This document shows positions 35,194 through 42,823 of a stretch of 64,000 bases of DNA, one piece after another. The stretch's first letter is position 1. Each line of letters begins with the position of its first letter. Source of the stretch: Kitasatospora sp. GAS204B (lineage in GTDB: Bacteria > Actinomycetota > Actinomycetes > Streptomycetales > Streptomycetaceae); the NCBI RefSeq assembly GCF_029892155.1, contig NZ_JARZAG010000012.1, positions 124,001 to 188,000 of the forward strand, given 5' to 3'. The notes beneath the pieces are model-generated. The model was not told where the DNA came from. It was given only the letters and a program-made list of their open reading frames with translations, and did no database searches. Both the position numbers and the translations under genes were made by a program.

Positions 35194-36360
35194 GTGCAGT
35201 CGTCCGTCCTCGCCTTCGCCACCGACCTGATCGACGAGGGTGCGGACGCCTTCTTCGGCAACCTCACCGACCGCTGCGGGGTCGGCGGGGTCACCCTCGC
35301 CTCGGTCTACCACGAAGCCCGCGACGTCTTCCCGCACCACCCGACCCGGGTGCTGCGCTACCTGGAGCCGGGCGCGGCGTACTTCCGCCCCGACCCGGCA
35401 CGCTGGGCCGGGCGGCGGCTGGCCCCGACGGCGTCCGGTGCGATCGGCGAGCGCGACCCGTTCGCGGAGGCGGCCGAGCAGACCCGCCGACGCGGACTGA
35501 AGCTGCACGCCTGGACCGTCTTCTGCCACAACGACCGGCTCGGCTTCCAGCACCCCGAGTGCGCCCCCGCCAACGCCTTCGGCGACCGGCACCTCACCGA
35601 GCTCTGCCCCGCCCACCCCGAGGTCCGCGAGTACGCCCACACCCTGGTGGACGAGCTGGCCCGGTACGGCGTGGACGCGATCCGCGCCGAGTCGCTGCAC
35701 TTCCACGGCCTGCGGCACGGCTACCACCACGAACGCTATTTCGAGCGGATCGGCCCGCTGGCCGAGGCCCTGCTCGGCCTCTGCTTCTGCCCGCACTGCC
35801 TGGCCGCCGCGAACGAGCGGGGCGTACCGGCCGAGCGGGTGCGCCAGGTGGTGGCCGCCGAGATCCGCCGCCGGCTGGCCGACGAGCGGGCCGCCGAGGA
35901 GCCGGGTGCGCTGGACGAGCTGGCCGGCGGCGCGCTGGCCGGCTACCTGGACGCGAGCGCGGCCACCGTGACCTCGCTGGCCGCCGAACTGGCCGAGCGG
36001 GCGCGGCAGCACGGGATGCGGCTGAGCTTCATGGACGGCGGCGGCCCCGGCACCGGCTGGCTCGCGGGCATCGACCTGCCCGCACTGGCCGCCGCCGGGG
36101 TGGGCGTTCAGACCCTGGGCTACGCCAGGACGGCCTCGGCGGTGCGCGAGAAGGTCGCCGCGTTCGCGCTGCACGGCGTCCGGCCGCAGACGCTGGCCGT
36201 GATCCTGCGGCCGATGGCCGAGGACTGCGACGGGCCGGCGAACCTGGCCGAGAAGATCGCGGTACTGCGCGGGCTCGGCGTCCCGGAGGTCGAGTTCTAC
36301 AACTACGGGCTGATGCGGCTCTCCTCGATGGACCGGATCGGCGCGGCCCTGCGGAGCTGA
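35194..36360 (+). CDS. Conserved protein of unknown function, likely TIM barrel
   Basis: A 388-residue protein starting with GTG 35194. It is not assigned to a named enzyme. The pattern of alternating strands and helices, with motifs WTVFCHNDRLG, VDAIRAESLHFHG and QTLGYA, suggests a (beta/alpha)8 barrel, perhaps a glycosidase-like fold. A CFCPHC segment near residue 195 could bind a metal. There is no signal peptide or membrane helix. Acidic residues at strand ends (RAESL, FMDGG) could be catalytic. Similar alanine-rich proteins are known from Streptomyces without function. It is a single gene. Confidence 0.65.
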   Translation: MQSSVLAFATDLIDEGADAFFGNLTDRCGVGGVTLASVYHEARDVFPHHPTRVLRYLEPGAAYFRPDPARWAGRRLAPTASGAIGERDPFAEAAEQTRRRGLKLHAWTVFCHNDRLGFQHPECAPANAFGDRHLTELCPAHPEVREYAHTLVDELARYGVDAIRAESLHFHGLRHGYHHERYFERIGPLAEALLGLCFCPHCLAAANERGVPAERVRQVVAAEIRRRLADERAAEEPGALDELAGGALAGYLDASAATVTSLAAELAERARQHGMRLSFMDGGGPGTGWLAGIDLPALAAAGVGVQTLGYARTASAVREKVAAFALHGVRPQTLAVILRPMAEDCDGPANLAEKIAVLRGLGVPEVEFYNYGLMRLSSMDRIGAALRS

Positions 36361-36456
36361 GCCCGATTCCGCCGTATTCCCGGTTCATCCGTAGACATAT
36401 CGTCAGCACCGCGTTCCTCAGTAGCGTGCTTGCTGCGCCACGCGCCGCCCAAACGG

Positions 36457-36462
36457 TAGGCT
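36457..36462 (+). promoter_or_regulatory. -10 element TAGGCT of a leaderless gene
   Basis: TAGGCT lies 6 nt before the GTG at 36469, supporting that start. Confidence 0.5.
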
Positions 36463-36468
36463 TTCCGT

Positions 36469-36765
36469 GTGATCTTCAAGCGCATCGGCAGCACCCGGCC
36501 GTACCCGGATCACGGCCGGACCAGCACCCGGCAGTGGGCGGACGTCGCCCCCCGCCCGGTGCGACTGGACCAGCTGGTCACCACCAAGGGCCAGTTGGAC
36601 CTGGAAACCCTGCTGGCCGAGGACTCCACCTTCTACGGCGACCTCTTCGCCCACGTGGTCAAGTGGCACGGCGACCTCTACCTGGAGGACGGCCTGCACC
36701 GCGCCGTGCGCGCGGCCCTGCAGCAGCGCCAGGTGCTGCACGCGCGGGTGCTGGAAATGGACTGA
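36469..36765 (+). CDS. Conserved small protein, VapB-antitoxin-like annotation
   Basis: A 98-residue protein with segments RPVRLDQLVTTKGQLDLETLL and HGDLYLEDGLHRAVRAAL. Close relatives are widespread in Streptomyces and are usually labelled VapB-family antitoxins. No PIN-domain toxin gene lies beside it, so a toxin-antitoxin role is doubtful. It sits at the left end of the conserved upp/tadA/sigma block. The GTG start fits a leaderless mRNA. Confidence 0.7.
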   Translation: MIFKRIGSTRPYPDHGRTSTRQWADVAPRPVRLDQLVTTKGQLDLETLLAEDSTFYGDLFAHVVKWHGDLYLEDGLHRAVRAALQQRQVLHARVLEMD

Positions 36766-37014
36766 GGCCGGCGCCCGGCTGACGACGGTTCAGCAGGCGG
36801 CGGACCACCGTGCTGAGGGGCCGAATGATCGTCAGTACACCCTTTCGAGTGCTCGGGGGTGGCAAATGATGATCATTTATTACCTCCATCTCAGGAACGG
36901 GACTAGGCTGCTGAGCACGGCCGCAGCGCGTCGCGGACCCCGCGTCCCGCCGCCCCACCGGTCAGACCCGTCGCCCGTCGGCAAGGCTGCCCTTCCTCCC
37001 AGGGGAGACAGACT

Positions 37015-37779
37015 GTGAGCATGTTGACTCCCCAGGGATTGAAGGGGAAGCAGTTCCGGATCACCGGCACCAGCTATCCACGGCTGGGACCGCCACCCCG
37101 GCGCGGCCGTCGCTGGCTGATGTTGATCGGCTCCCTGCTCGCCCTCTCACTGATCGCGCTGGGCGGCGTGCAGCTGGTCGACATCTTCACCGGCAGGGCC
37201 AAGCACAGCGCCGCCCAGGCCTGTGCCAGCGCGCGGGCCTCCGGCAAACCGCTGGCGGCCCCCGTCGCCGCGACCTCGGCGGCGGCCTCCCCGAGCGGCT
37301 CGCCCGCCGCCGGCTCGGCCGCGCCCGGCTCGCCCGGCTCACCCGCCGCGTCCGGGGCCCCGGCGGCCGTCTCCAGCACACCGCTGCCGGCCGTCACCAC
37401 CGCACCGCAGCCGCAGACCGTCACGGTCAACGTGCTGAACGCCACCGGCAAGGCCGGGCTGGCCGCCAAGACGGCCGACGAGCTCAAGCAGCGCGGCTTC
37501 ACCGTGGGCAAGGTGGGCAACGCCCCGTCCGCGCTGGAGGGCCACGTGCCCGGTGCCGCCGAGCTGGTGGCCGGCCAGACCGGCGCCGGCGCGGCCGCCC
37601 TGCTCGGCGCCCAGGTCACCGGCGCGACCACGATGGCCGACGCCCGCACCGACGGCAGCGTCGACTTCGTGATCGGCGACGGCTACTCCGCACTGCTCGA
37701 CCCGAACGCCGCCGCGACCGCGCTCGCCGCGGCCCTGAAGCCGTCGCCGAGCGCCTCGCCGCTGCCCGGCAGCTGCTGA
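37015..37779 (+). CDS. LytR C-terminal domain protein
   Basis: A 254-residue protein with a short cytoplasmic N-terminus, one membrane helix at about 40-60 (WLMLIGSLLALSLIALGGV), a long Ala/Ser/Pro-rich extracellular linker, and a LytR_C domain from about 140 (VTVNVLNATGKAGLAAKTADEL). LytR_C domains occur behind LytR-CpsA-Psr wall-polymer ligases. This stand-alone form lacks the ligase part. GTG 37015 follows GGGGAGA. ATG 37021 is an alternative two codons later. Confidence 0.85.
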   Translation: MSMLTPQGLKGKQFRITGTSYPRLGPPPRRGRRWLMLIGSLLALSLIALGGVQLVDIFTGRAKHSAAQACASARASGKPLAAPVAATSAAASPSGSPAAGSAAPGSPGSPAASGAPAAVSSTPLPAVTTAPQPQTVTVNVLNATGKAGLAAKTADELKQRGFTVGKVGNAPSALEGHVPGAAELVAGQTGAGAAALLGAQVTGATTMADARTDGSVDFVIGDGYSALLDPNAAATALAAALKPSPSASPLPGSC

Positions 37780-37791
37780 CGGGTCAGACCG

Positions 37792-37827
37792 GAAGGGCGG
37801 TGCTCCGAGCCCGGAGCACCGCCCTTC
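37792..37827. terminator. Hairpin terminator between convergent genes
   Basis: A perfect 15-bp inverted repeat, with arms 37792-37806 and 37813-37827 and loop GAGCCC, between the LytR_C gene and upp. It probably acts on both strands. Confidence 0.8.
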
Positions 37828-37843
37828 GCGTTTCCGCCGTCCG

Positions 37844-38479
37844 TCAGCCGGCGGTGCCGTACAGCCGGTCCCCCGCGTCGCCGAGGCCCGGGACGATGTA
37901 GCCGTGCTCGTTGAGCCGCTCGTCCAGCGCGGCGGTGACCACGGTGACCGGCAGCCCGGCCAGCTCCTTCTCCAGCACCGCGACACCCTCCGGCGCGGCC
38001 AGCAGCACCACGGCCGTCACATCAGTGGCGCCCCGCTCGATCAGCAGCCGGATCGCCGCGACCAGGGTGCCGCCGGTGGCCAGCATCGGGTCGAGCACGT
38101 AGACCTGGCGGCCCGACAGGTCGTCGGGCATCCGGGTCGCGTAGGTCGAGGCCTCCAGTGTCTCCTCGTTGCGGACCATGCCGAGGAATCCCACCTCGGC
38201 GGTCGGCAGCAGCCGGGTCATCCCGTCCAGCATGCCCAGCCCGGCCCGCAGGATCGGCACCACCAGCGGGCGCGGGTAGCTGAGCCGGGTGCCGGTGGTG
38301 ACCGCGACGGGGGTGGTGATCTCGACCTCGTCGGTCCGCACGTCCCGGGTGGCCTCGTAGGCCAGCAGCGTGACCAACTCGTCGGTCAGGCGACGGAAGG
38401 TCGGGGAGTCGGTGCGCTCATCGCGCAGCGTGGAGAGCTTGTGGGCCACCAGAGGGTGGTCGACGACGTGGATCCGCAT
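37844..38479 (-). CDS. upp: Uracil phosphoribosyltransferase
   Basis: A 211-residue cytoplasmic enzyme that salvages uracil: uracil + PRPP gives UMP + pyrophosphate. It shows the family start MRIHVVDHPLVAHKLSTLRD, the PRPP loop VLDPMLATGGT, the RAGLGM segment, and the C-terminal GLGDAGDRLYGT that closes the uracil site. The length is normal. It is a single gene, convergent with the LytR_C gene. Confidence 0.97.
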   Translation of the reverse strand: MRIHVVDHPLVAHKLSTLRDERTDSPTFRRLTDELVTLLAYEATRDVRTDEVEITTPVAVTTGTRLSYPRPLVVPILRAGLGMLDGMTRLLPTAEVGFLGMVRNEETLEASTYATRMPDDLSGRQVYVLDPMLATGGTLVAAIRLLIERGATDVTAVVLLAAPEGVAVLEKELAGLPVTVVTAALDERLNEHGYIVPGLGDAGDRLYGTAG

Positions 38480-38621
38480 ATTCCGACCTTAACGGCGACC
38501 CGTGGCCGCGGACGACCGCCGTGGACGACGGCCGCCGTGCCCGCCGTGGCACCGGCGGATGCATGGGACGGTTTGAGACTGCTGTGGTATCAATTCAGGA
38601 CTTCTGGGAAGGTCAGACCGT

Positions 38622-38876
38622 ATGAGAAGGAAGCCGGGTCCGGTCGCCGGGCCCCCAGAGGAGCCCGCAGCGGATCCGAACACCGCTGCCCGCGCGGTCT
38701 CCGACGCAGGCGGCGAGCAGGCCCCAGGAGAGACCGAGGCCGCCCGCCGGCGGCGGCGCGCGGTCTTCCTGCGCGAGCTGGCCGAGGCCCGCGAGCTGCG
38801 CGCCCGGGTACAGCCCCGCAAGACCAAGGAGCGCCGGATGCGCGAAGCGCTCCGCATGCGCACCTTCCGGATCTGA
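38622..38876 (+). CDS. Small basic conserved protein
   Basis: An 84-residue protein with a Pro/Ala-rich N-terminus and a strongly basic helical C-terminus (RRRRRAVFLRELAEARELRARVQPRK). The sequence around the ATG at 38622 is AT-richer, with GGAAGGTCAGACCGT upstream. This kind of small protein is found next to upp and tadA in Streptomyces. The function is unknown. Nucleic-acid binding is possible given the charge. Confidence 0.7.
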   Translation: MRRKPGPVAGPPEEPAADPNTAARAVSDAGGEQAPGETEAARRRRRAVFLRELAEARELRARVQPRKTKERRMREALRMRTFRI

Positions 38877-39158
38877 CACCCCGTAGGCCCGGATCCGGCG
38901 ACGCGCCGACGCCCGGGCGCCGCCCACCGGACACCTGCCACCCGACCGTTCCCCAGCCGTTCCCCGGCCATTGGCCCGGCGATCTCCGGTTTCCGACACG
39001 ACCTGCGAAGACGCGCTGCCGAACACTCCCCGAGAGGCCCGGCTTTCTGTCACGATGCCGTGGGACGGTCCGAACAGCGGACCGCCTCTGGTGCGGGGGC
39101 GGCCAGACCGCGTTCGCCCGAGATCGCCTACGGCCGAGACCATTTGGGAGTGTCCCTG

Positions 39159-39728
39159 GTGGCGTACTTCGCTGCAGTGCTTGCTCGCACCGAGGACGGG
39201 TGGGATGTGAGCGAGACCGAGTTGGACAACGTCGAAACACTTGCCGATCTTGCCGACCTGGCACGCGAAGCGGCAGAGGACGACGACACCGTGCTGGTGT
39301 TCATCGAACAGGAGGACGCGTGGTTCGCCGTCGTCCGGGTGGACGGCGAGGAGGATCCGCGGATCTTCGTCTCCGACGCCGCGGCGGCCAAGCGCAGCTC
39401 CTACGGGGACGTGGTCCTCACCGACGAACTGGTCGGCCGCGCCGGCGACAACGAGTTCGACGACATCGACAGCCTGGTGACCGAGCTGGAGGACAGCGAG
39501 GACGCCGAGCTGTCCGACTCCGACGGGGACGAGGACGAGGAGCTCCCGCTCACCGGCCCCGGCGGTGTCCCGGTCGGCCCGCTCGGCGACGCCACGCTGC
39601 TGAGCGACCTGGGCGTCAGCGAGAAGGACCTGCTCGCCCTCAGCGCCGAGGGCTCCGAGCCCGGCGAGGCGCTCTCCGAGATCGCCGACGCGCTCGGCTG
39701 CGCCGAAGTGCTGGAGGCGGTGCGCTGA
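39159..39728 (+). CDS. tRNA adenosine deaminase-associated protein
   Basis: A 189-residue acidic protein (AYFAAVLARTEDGWDV at the start, then FIEQEDAWFAVVRVDGEEDPRIFVSDAA) matching the family called tRNA adenosine deaminase-associated. It is encoded just upstream of tadA in actinomycetes. GTG 39159 is preferred over GTG 39150 because TTGGGAG lies 8 nt before it. The C-terminal half is very rich in Asp/Glu. It probably assists or regulates the deaminase, but no biochemical role is known. Confidence 0.85.
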   Translation: MAYFAAVLARTEDGWDVSETELDNVETLADLADLAREAAEDDDTVLVFIEQEDAWFAVVRVDGEEDPRIFVSDAAAAKRSSYGDVVLTDELVGRAGDNEFDDIDSLVTELEDSEDAELSDSDGDEDEELPLTGPGGVPVGPLGDATLLSDLGVSEKDLLALSAEGSEPGEALSEIADALGCAEVLEAVR

Positions 39729-39774
39729 CCGGCGGCGGGCCGGGGTGAGGGTCGGGGTGCGGCCGCGGGTGCCG

Positions 39775-39780
39775 GACACT
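39775..39780 (+). promoter_or_regulatory. -10-like element GACACT before tadA
   Basis: GACACT lies 6 nt before the ATG at 39787. It is a weak match to TANNNT but has the same leaderless spacing as other genes here. It lies only 47 nt after the upstream gene. Confidence 0.3.
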
Positions 39781-39786
39781 GGTGGG

Positions 39787-40296
39787 ATGCAGCCCCACCT
39801 CGACCTCGCACCCCTGCCGGCCCCGGTGCGCCCCGACCCGGTCCGCGACCGGTGGGCCGCTCCGATGCGCCTGGCGATCGCCGAGGCCGCGCTCGCCACC
39901 GCCACCGGCGACGTCCCGGTCGGCGCGCTCGTCCTCGGCCCCGACGGCACCGTCCTGGGCCGCGGCCACAACGAGCGCGAGGCGATCGGCGACCCCACCG
40001 CACACGCCGAGGTCCAGGCCATCCGCGAGGCCGCCCGGGCCGTCGGCGAGTGGCGCCTGACCGGCTGCACCATGATCGTCACCCTGGAGCCCTGCACCAT
40101 GTGCGCGGGCGCCATCGTCCTGTCCCGGATCGACCGCGTCGTCTACGGCGCCCGCGACGAGAAGGCGGGCGCCGCCGGCTCCCTCTTCGACGTGATGCGC
40201 GACCGCCGCCTCAACCACCGCCCCGAGGTCGTCCCCGACGTGCTCGCCCCCGACTGCGCCGCCCAGCTCCGCGCCTTCTTCGACACCCACCGCTGA
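39787..40296 (+). CDS. tadA: tRNA-specific adenosine deaminase
   Basis: A 169-residue zinc enzyme that converts adenosine 34 to inosine in tRNA-Arg(ACG). Zinc ligands and catalytic Glu are present: H73-A-E75 and P102-C103-x2-C106. The C-terminal helix with DVMRDRRLNHRPEV contacts tRNA. The substrate tRNA-Arg(ACG) is encoded twice at the right end of this window. ATG 39787 is chosen for the 6-nt spacing to a -10-like box. ATG 39865 would remove a short N-terminal extension. Confidence 0.95.
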   Translation: MQPHLDLAPLPAPVRPDPVRDRWAAPMRLAIAEAALATATGDVPVGALVLGPDGTVLGRGHNEREAIGDPTAHAEVQAIREAARAVGEWRLTGCTMIVTLEPCTMCAGAIVLSRIDRVVYGARDEKAGAAGSLFDVMRDRRLNHRPEVVPDVLAPDCAAQLRAFFDTHR

Positions 40297-40362
40297 CCCG
40301 GCCCCGCCCAGCGCCGCCAAAGGATTTCGTCCCCGCCCGAGGCGTCCGGTAGAGTCTCTCTC

Positions 40363-40449
40363 GGTAGCGTGTCCGAGCGGCCAAAGGAGCACGCCTCGAA
40401 AGCGTGTGTGGGGGCAACTTCACCGTGGGTTCGAATCCCACCGCTACCG
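40363..40449 (+). tRNA. tRNA-Ser(CGA)
   Basis: 87 nt. The acceptor stem GGTAGCG pairs with CGCTACC, the discriminator is G and CCA is not encoded. The anticodon arm is CACGC-CTCGAAA-GCGTG with anticodon CGA. A long variable arm (GTGGGGGCAACTTCAC) and T-arm GTGGG-TTCGAAT-CCCAC mark a class II serine tRNA. Confidence 0.96.
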
Positions 40450-40460
40450 CCAGAGCAGGA

Positions 40461-40503
40461 ACGACGAAGGGCCCCGACCGTAGCGGTCGGGGCCCTTCGT
40501 CGT
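40461..40503 (+). terminator. Terminator of tRNA-Ser(CGA)
   Basis: A perfect 20-bp inverted repeat (40461-40480 with 40484-40503, loop TAG) lies directly after the tRNA. Confidence 0.85.
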
Positions 40504-40715
40504 CGTGGTCCCGGTTCTGGTCCCACTCGCCGTCCGACGTCAACGGTGCAAGGGGGTCATGGCGTCCAACGGGTGGCGATCGGGAGCCGGCCACCCTTTC
40601 GTGAAAGAACACGCCAGAGCGAATTGACTTGCCCTCAGCCCGATCGGCAGGCTGGCACGGATCCCTGGACGACACCCGCCGACTGTTGGACCGCGAGCGA
40701 GGAGGCCCACCCCGT

Positions 40716-41675
40716 ATGCCGCCGACGTCCCCGTTCGCCCCCGCGGCGGCCCCTCGCAAGCTGGCTGTCATCGGCCTCGGCCTGATCGGCGTGCGCTACC
40801 TGGCCGCGGCCGAGGCCGACCCGGCGTTCGCCCTCGCCGCTGCCTGCGACCTCGGCGAGGCCACGCCGATCGATCCGCGCGCCGTCGGCGTCCCCGTGTA
40901 CCGCGACCACCGCGCGCTGCTGGCCGCCCACCACGACCTGGGCGGCGCGATCGTCACCGGCCCCGGCGGCGGGCGGGCGGGGCTCTGCCGGGACCTGCTG
41001 GCCGCCGGGCTGCCGGTCTGCGTGGAGCACCCGCCGGCCACCGAGGTCTCCGATGCCCGGGCGCTGGCCGCGATCGCCGCCGAGCGTTCGCTGGTGCTCT
41101 TCGCCGCCTTCCCCCGTCGCCACGACGCCGCGCTGCTGGAGCTGGTCGCGGCCTGCGCGGGAGCGCCGATCGCCAGGGTCAAGGTGCGCCACTTCGAGGA
41201 GCACCGTGACGGCAGCGACGGCTGTCTGGCCGATCGCGGGCCGGCCGCCTTCGACCTGGTCCGGCTGCTCTTCGGCGAGGCGGAGCTGAGCGTGGTGCGG
41301 GCCGCGATCGAGCGCGATCCGACGGGGGTGGACCGGCGGGCGGTGATCGACCTGGTCACGGCCGGGCCGACACCGCGCCGGGCCAAGGTCGAGCTGGACC
41401 GGCGCCACCCGGGAGAGGTGCGGGACGTCGAGGTCACGTTGGCCGACGGACGGGTCCTGCGGGCCGACCTGCCGGCCGGGCACCCGGGCTCGGACACCGC
41501 GCCCCGGCCCGAGTACCAGAAGGTGCTGACCGCTTTCGGCGCCGCGATCGACGCTCCCGGCAGCCGCCGCGACGGTGGCCTGGCCGCCCTCGACCTGGTC
41601 GCCGCGGCCTACCGGCTGGACCGCGACACCGCCACTCACGTGTTCCGGCCGGGCGAGTTCGCCCAGCAGACCTGA
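40716..41675 (+). CDS. Gfo/Idh/MocA-family oxidoreductase
   Basis: A 319-residue predicted NAD(P)-dependent dehydrogenase. The Rossmann motif GLGLIGVRYLAAA is near residue 18. The family motif EHPP (in place of EKP) lies in VCVEHPPATEVSDARAL. The C-terminal half has the open beta-sheet fold of the family with SDGCLADRGPAAFDLVRLLFG. ATG 40716 has GAGGAGG upstream. The usual catalytic Lys of EKP is replaced by His, so the chemistry may differ or be lost. The substrate is unknown. Confidence 0.8.
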   Translation: MPPTSPFAPAAAPRKLAVIGLGLIGVRYLAAAEADPAFALAAACDLGEATPIDPRAVGVPVYRDHRALLAAHHDLGGAIVTGPGGGRAGLCRDLLAAGLPVCVEHPPATEVSDARALAAIAAERSLVLFAAFPRRHDAALLELVAACAGAPIARVKVRHFEEHRDGSDGCLADRGPAAFDLVRLLFGEAELSVVRAAIERDPTGVDRRAVIDLVTAGPTPRRAKVELDRRHPGEVRDVEVTLADGRVLRADLPAGHPGSDTAPRPEYQKVLTAFGAAIDAPGSRRDGGLAALDLVAAAYRLDRDTATHVFRPGEFAQQT

Positions 41676-42068
41676 TGCCCGGCAGACCTGAAGCGCGGCC
41701 CTAGCTGATCGAGCGTCAGCGAAGAGGTGGGGGGAGCGATCCCGGGGGAAGGGGACCGCTCCCCCGGCGGAGGTCCCACAACCGGCGCCGCATCAGGGGG
41801 AAGCACGACGACCGGTCCCACAGCGGGGAACTCCGGATCCACGTACCGTCGATTCCTGCCAGATCCTCGGTACGACAACCATCCTGCCGTCGCGAGCGGC
41901 CCGGAACATCCGTACAAGGGCCCGACTCCCGGGGACCTTCGTCCTGCGGAGTGAACGCGTCGCACACCTGATTCGGCCATCTGGTGGATAAGCTGCACGC
42001 TGGGCCTCGCGAGCATCTCGGGCGCGGGCACGGGGCTGGGAGCGGACAGGCGGAGGCGGGCGGTTCCG
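41676..42068. other. Intergenic interval with hairpin at 41730-41765
   Basis: About 390 bp. GGGGGAGCG (41730-41738) pairs with CGCTCCCCC (41757-41765) and may end the oxidoreductase transcript. Open frames exist on both strands, but none has a ribosome site plus convincing codon use. The end of the interval holds GGAGGCGGGCGG, the ribosome site of the next small gene. Confidence 0.45.
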
Positions 42069-42233
42069 ATGGCACAGGCAAGACGGATCGGCATGTACCT
42101 ACTGCTGATCTTCGTGGCGTACACGATCATCCACTCGCCGGCGCGCGCTGCGGAGCTGGTCCAGTCGGGCTTCGTCGGGATCTCGGACGCGGCCAAGTCG
42201 GTCGGAGCGTTCATGACCGGTCTCATCAAATAG
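42069..42233 (+). CDS. 54-residue small membrane protein
   Basis: ATG 42069 to TAG 42233. It begins MAQARRIGMYLLLIFVAYTI, a basic start followed by one hydrophobic helix (residues 9-21), then an amphipathic stretch AAELVQSGFVGISDAAKSV and the end TGLIK. A GGAGGCGGGCGG site precedes the ATG. The topology suggests a single-pass membrane protein or an uncleaved signal anchor. Short proteins like this are conserved next to the sigma-factor genes in Streptomyces. The function is unknown. Confidence 0.65.
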   Translation: MAQARRIGMYLLLIFVAYTIIHSPARAAELVQSGFVGISDAAKSVGAFMTGLIK

Positions 42234-42305
42234 GACCGGGGCTCGGCGGCGGGGCCACCCGGGTTACTTTGTCGGGGTCCACCCTCGGCCCCGCAAGGAG
42301 CACCC

Positions 42306-42599
42306 GTGATCCGCCACCTGGTCCTGTTCAAGCTCAACGAAGGCATCGCGAAGGACGACGAGCGCGCGCTCGCCGCCGCCAAGGCGTTCGAGGGGCTCGA
42401 CCAGCAGGTCCCCGAGCTGCTGGAGTGGCAGCACGGCTTCAACATCAGCCCGCGCGAGGTCGCCTACGACTTCGCGATCAACAGCCTGGTCGCCGACCAG
42501 GACGCGCTGCAGGCCTACGCCACCCATCCGGCGCATGTTGCGGCCGCACAGCTGTGGCGCGAGATCGCCACCCTGGTGGTCGCCGACTTCGTGGTCTGA
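42306..42599 (+). CDS. Dabb-family (stress-responsive alpha/beta barrel) protein
   Basis: A 97-residue protein with the dimeric ferredoxin-like Dabb fold: MIRHLVLFKLNEG, DFAINSLVADQDALQAYATHPAHV, and C-terminal VVADFVV. GTG 42306 follows AAGGAG. In plants and bacteria the family is linked to stress. The ligand is unknown. It lies just upstream of two SigB-family sigma genes, which control stress responses and sporulation. Confidence 0.88.
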   Translation: MIRHLVLFKLNEGIAKDDERALAAAKAFEGLDQQVPELLEWQHGFNISPREVAYDFAINSLVADQDALQAYATHPAHVAAAQLWREIATLVVADFVV

Positions 42600-42823
42600 T
42601 CCGCTCCCGAGCAATTCGATCGTATTCGCACGATCCAACGGCCCCCCGCACCGCGACGGCTCGAGACGAGCCCTGATCGCAGGCGGGGGGTCGTCGTCTT
42701 GTTGACGTCAGGTCAGCAACACGCCTCTGACCGGTACTTGAACGGATGGCGTCCAGCTTGTGATGCTATGACCGATTTTGCCGGGCAGGACAAGGTGGTG
42801 AACCGAGGGAGGGTGACGCGTCC
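42600..42823. promoter_or_regulatory. Nested hairpin and promoter region of the first SigB-family gene
   Basis: GATCGT-N6-ACGATC (42618-42635) lies just after the Dabb stop. CCCCCCGC and GCGGGGGG then enclose an inner hairpin GGCTCG-AGA-CGAGCC, together a plausible terminator. A TTGACG hexamer follows near 42701. Its -10 partner is unclear. Confidence 0.4.

Noticed and set aside
36469..36765. Toxin-antitoxin locus
   Set aside because: Only the antitoxin-like gene is present. Neither neighbour encodes a PIN-domain or other toxin.
972..40449. A 39-kb integrated element between the tRNA-Ser remnant and tRNA-Ser(CGA)
   Set aside because: The two tRNA 3' ends belong to different isoacceptors and differ at many bases. 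The interval contains core genes (upp, tadA) and no integrase.
41727..41954. 75-codon frame in the interval before the small membrane protein
   Set aside because: Low-complexity Gly/Thr/Pro start over a hairpin, no ribosome site, and codon third-position GC lower than neighbours. Not supported.
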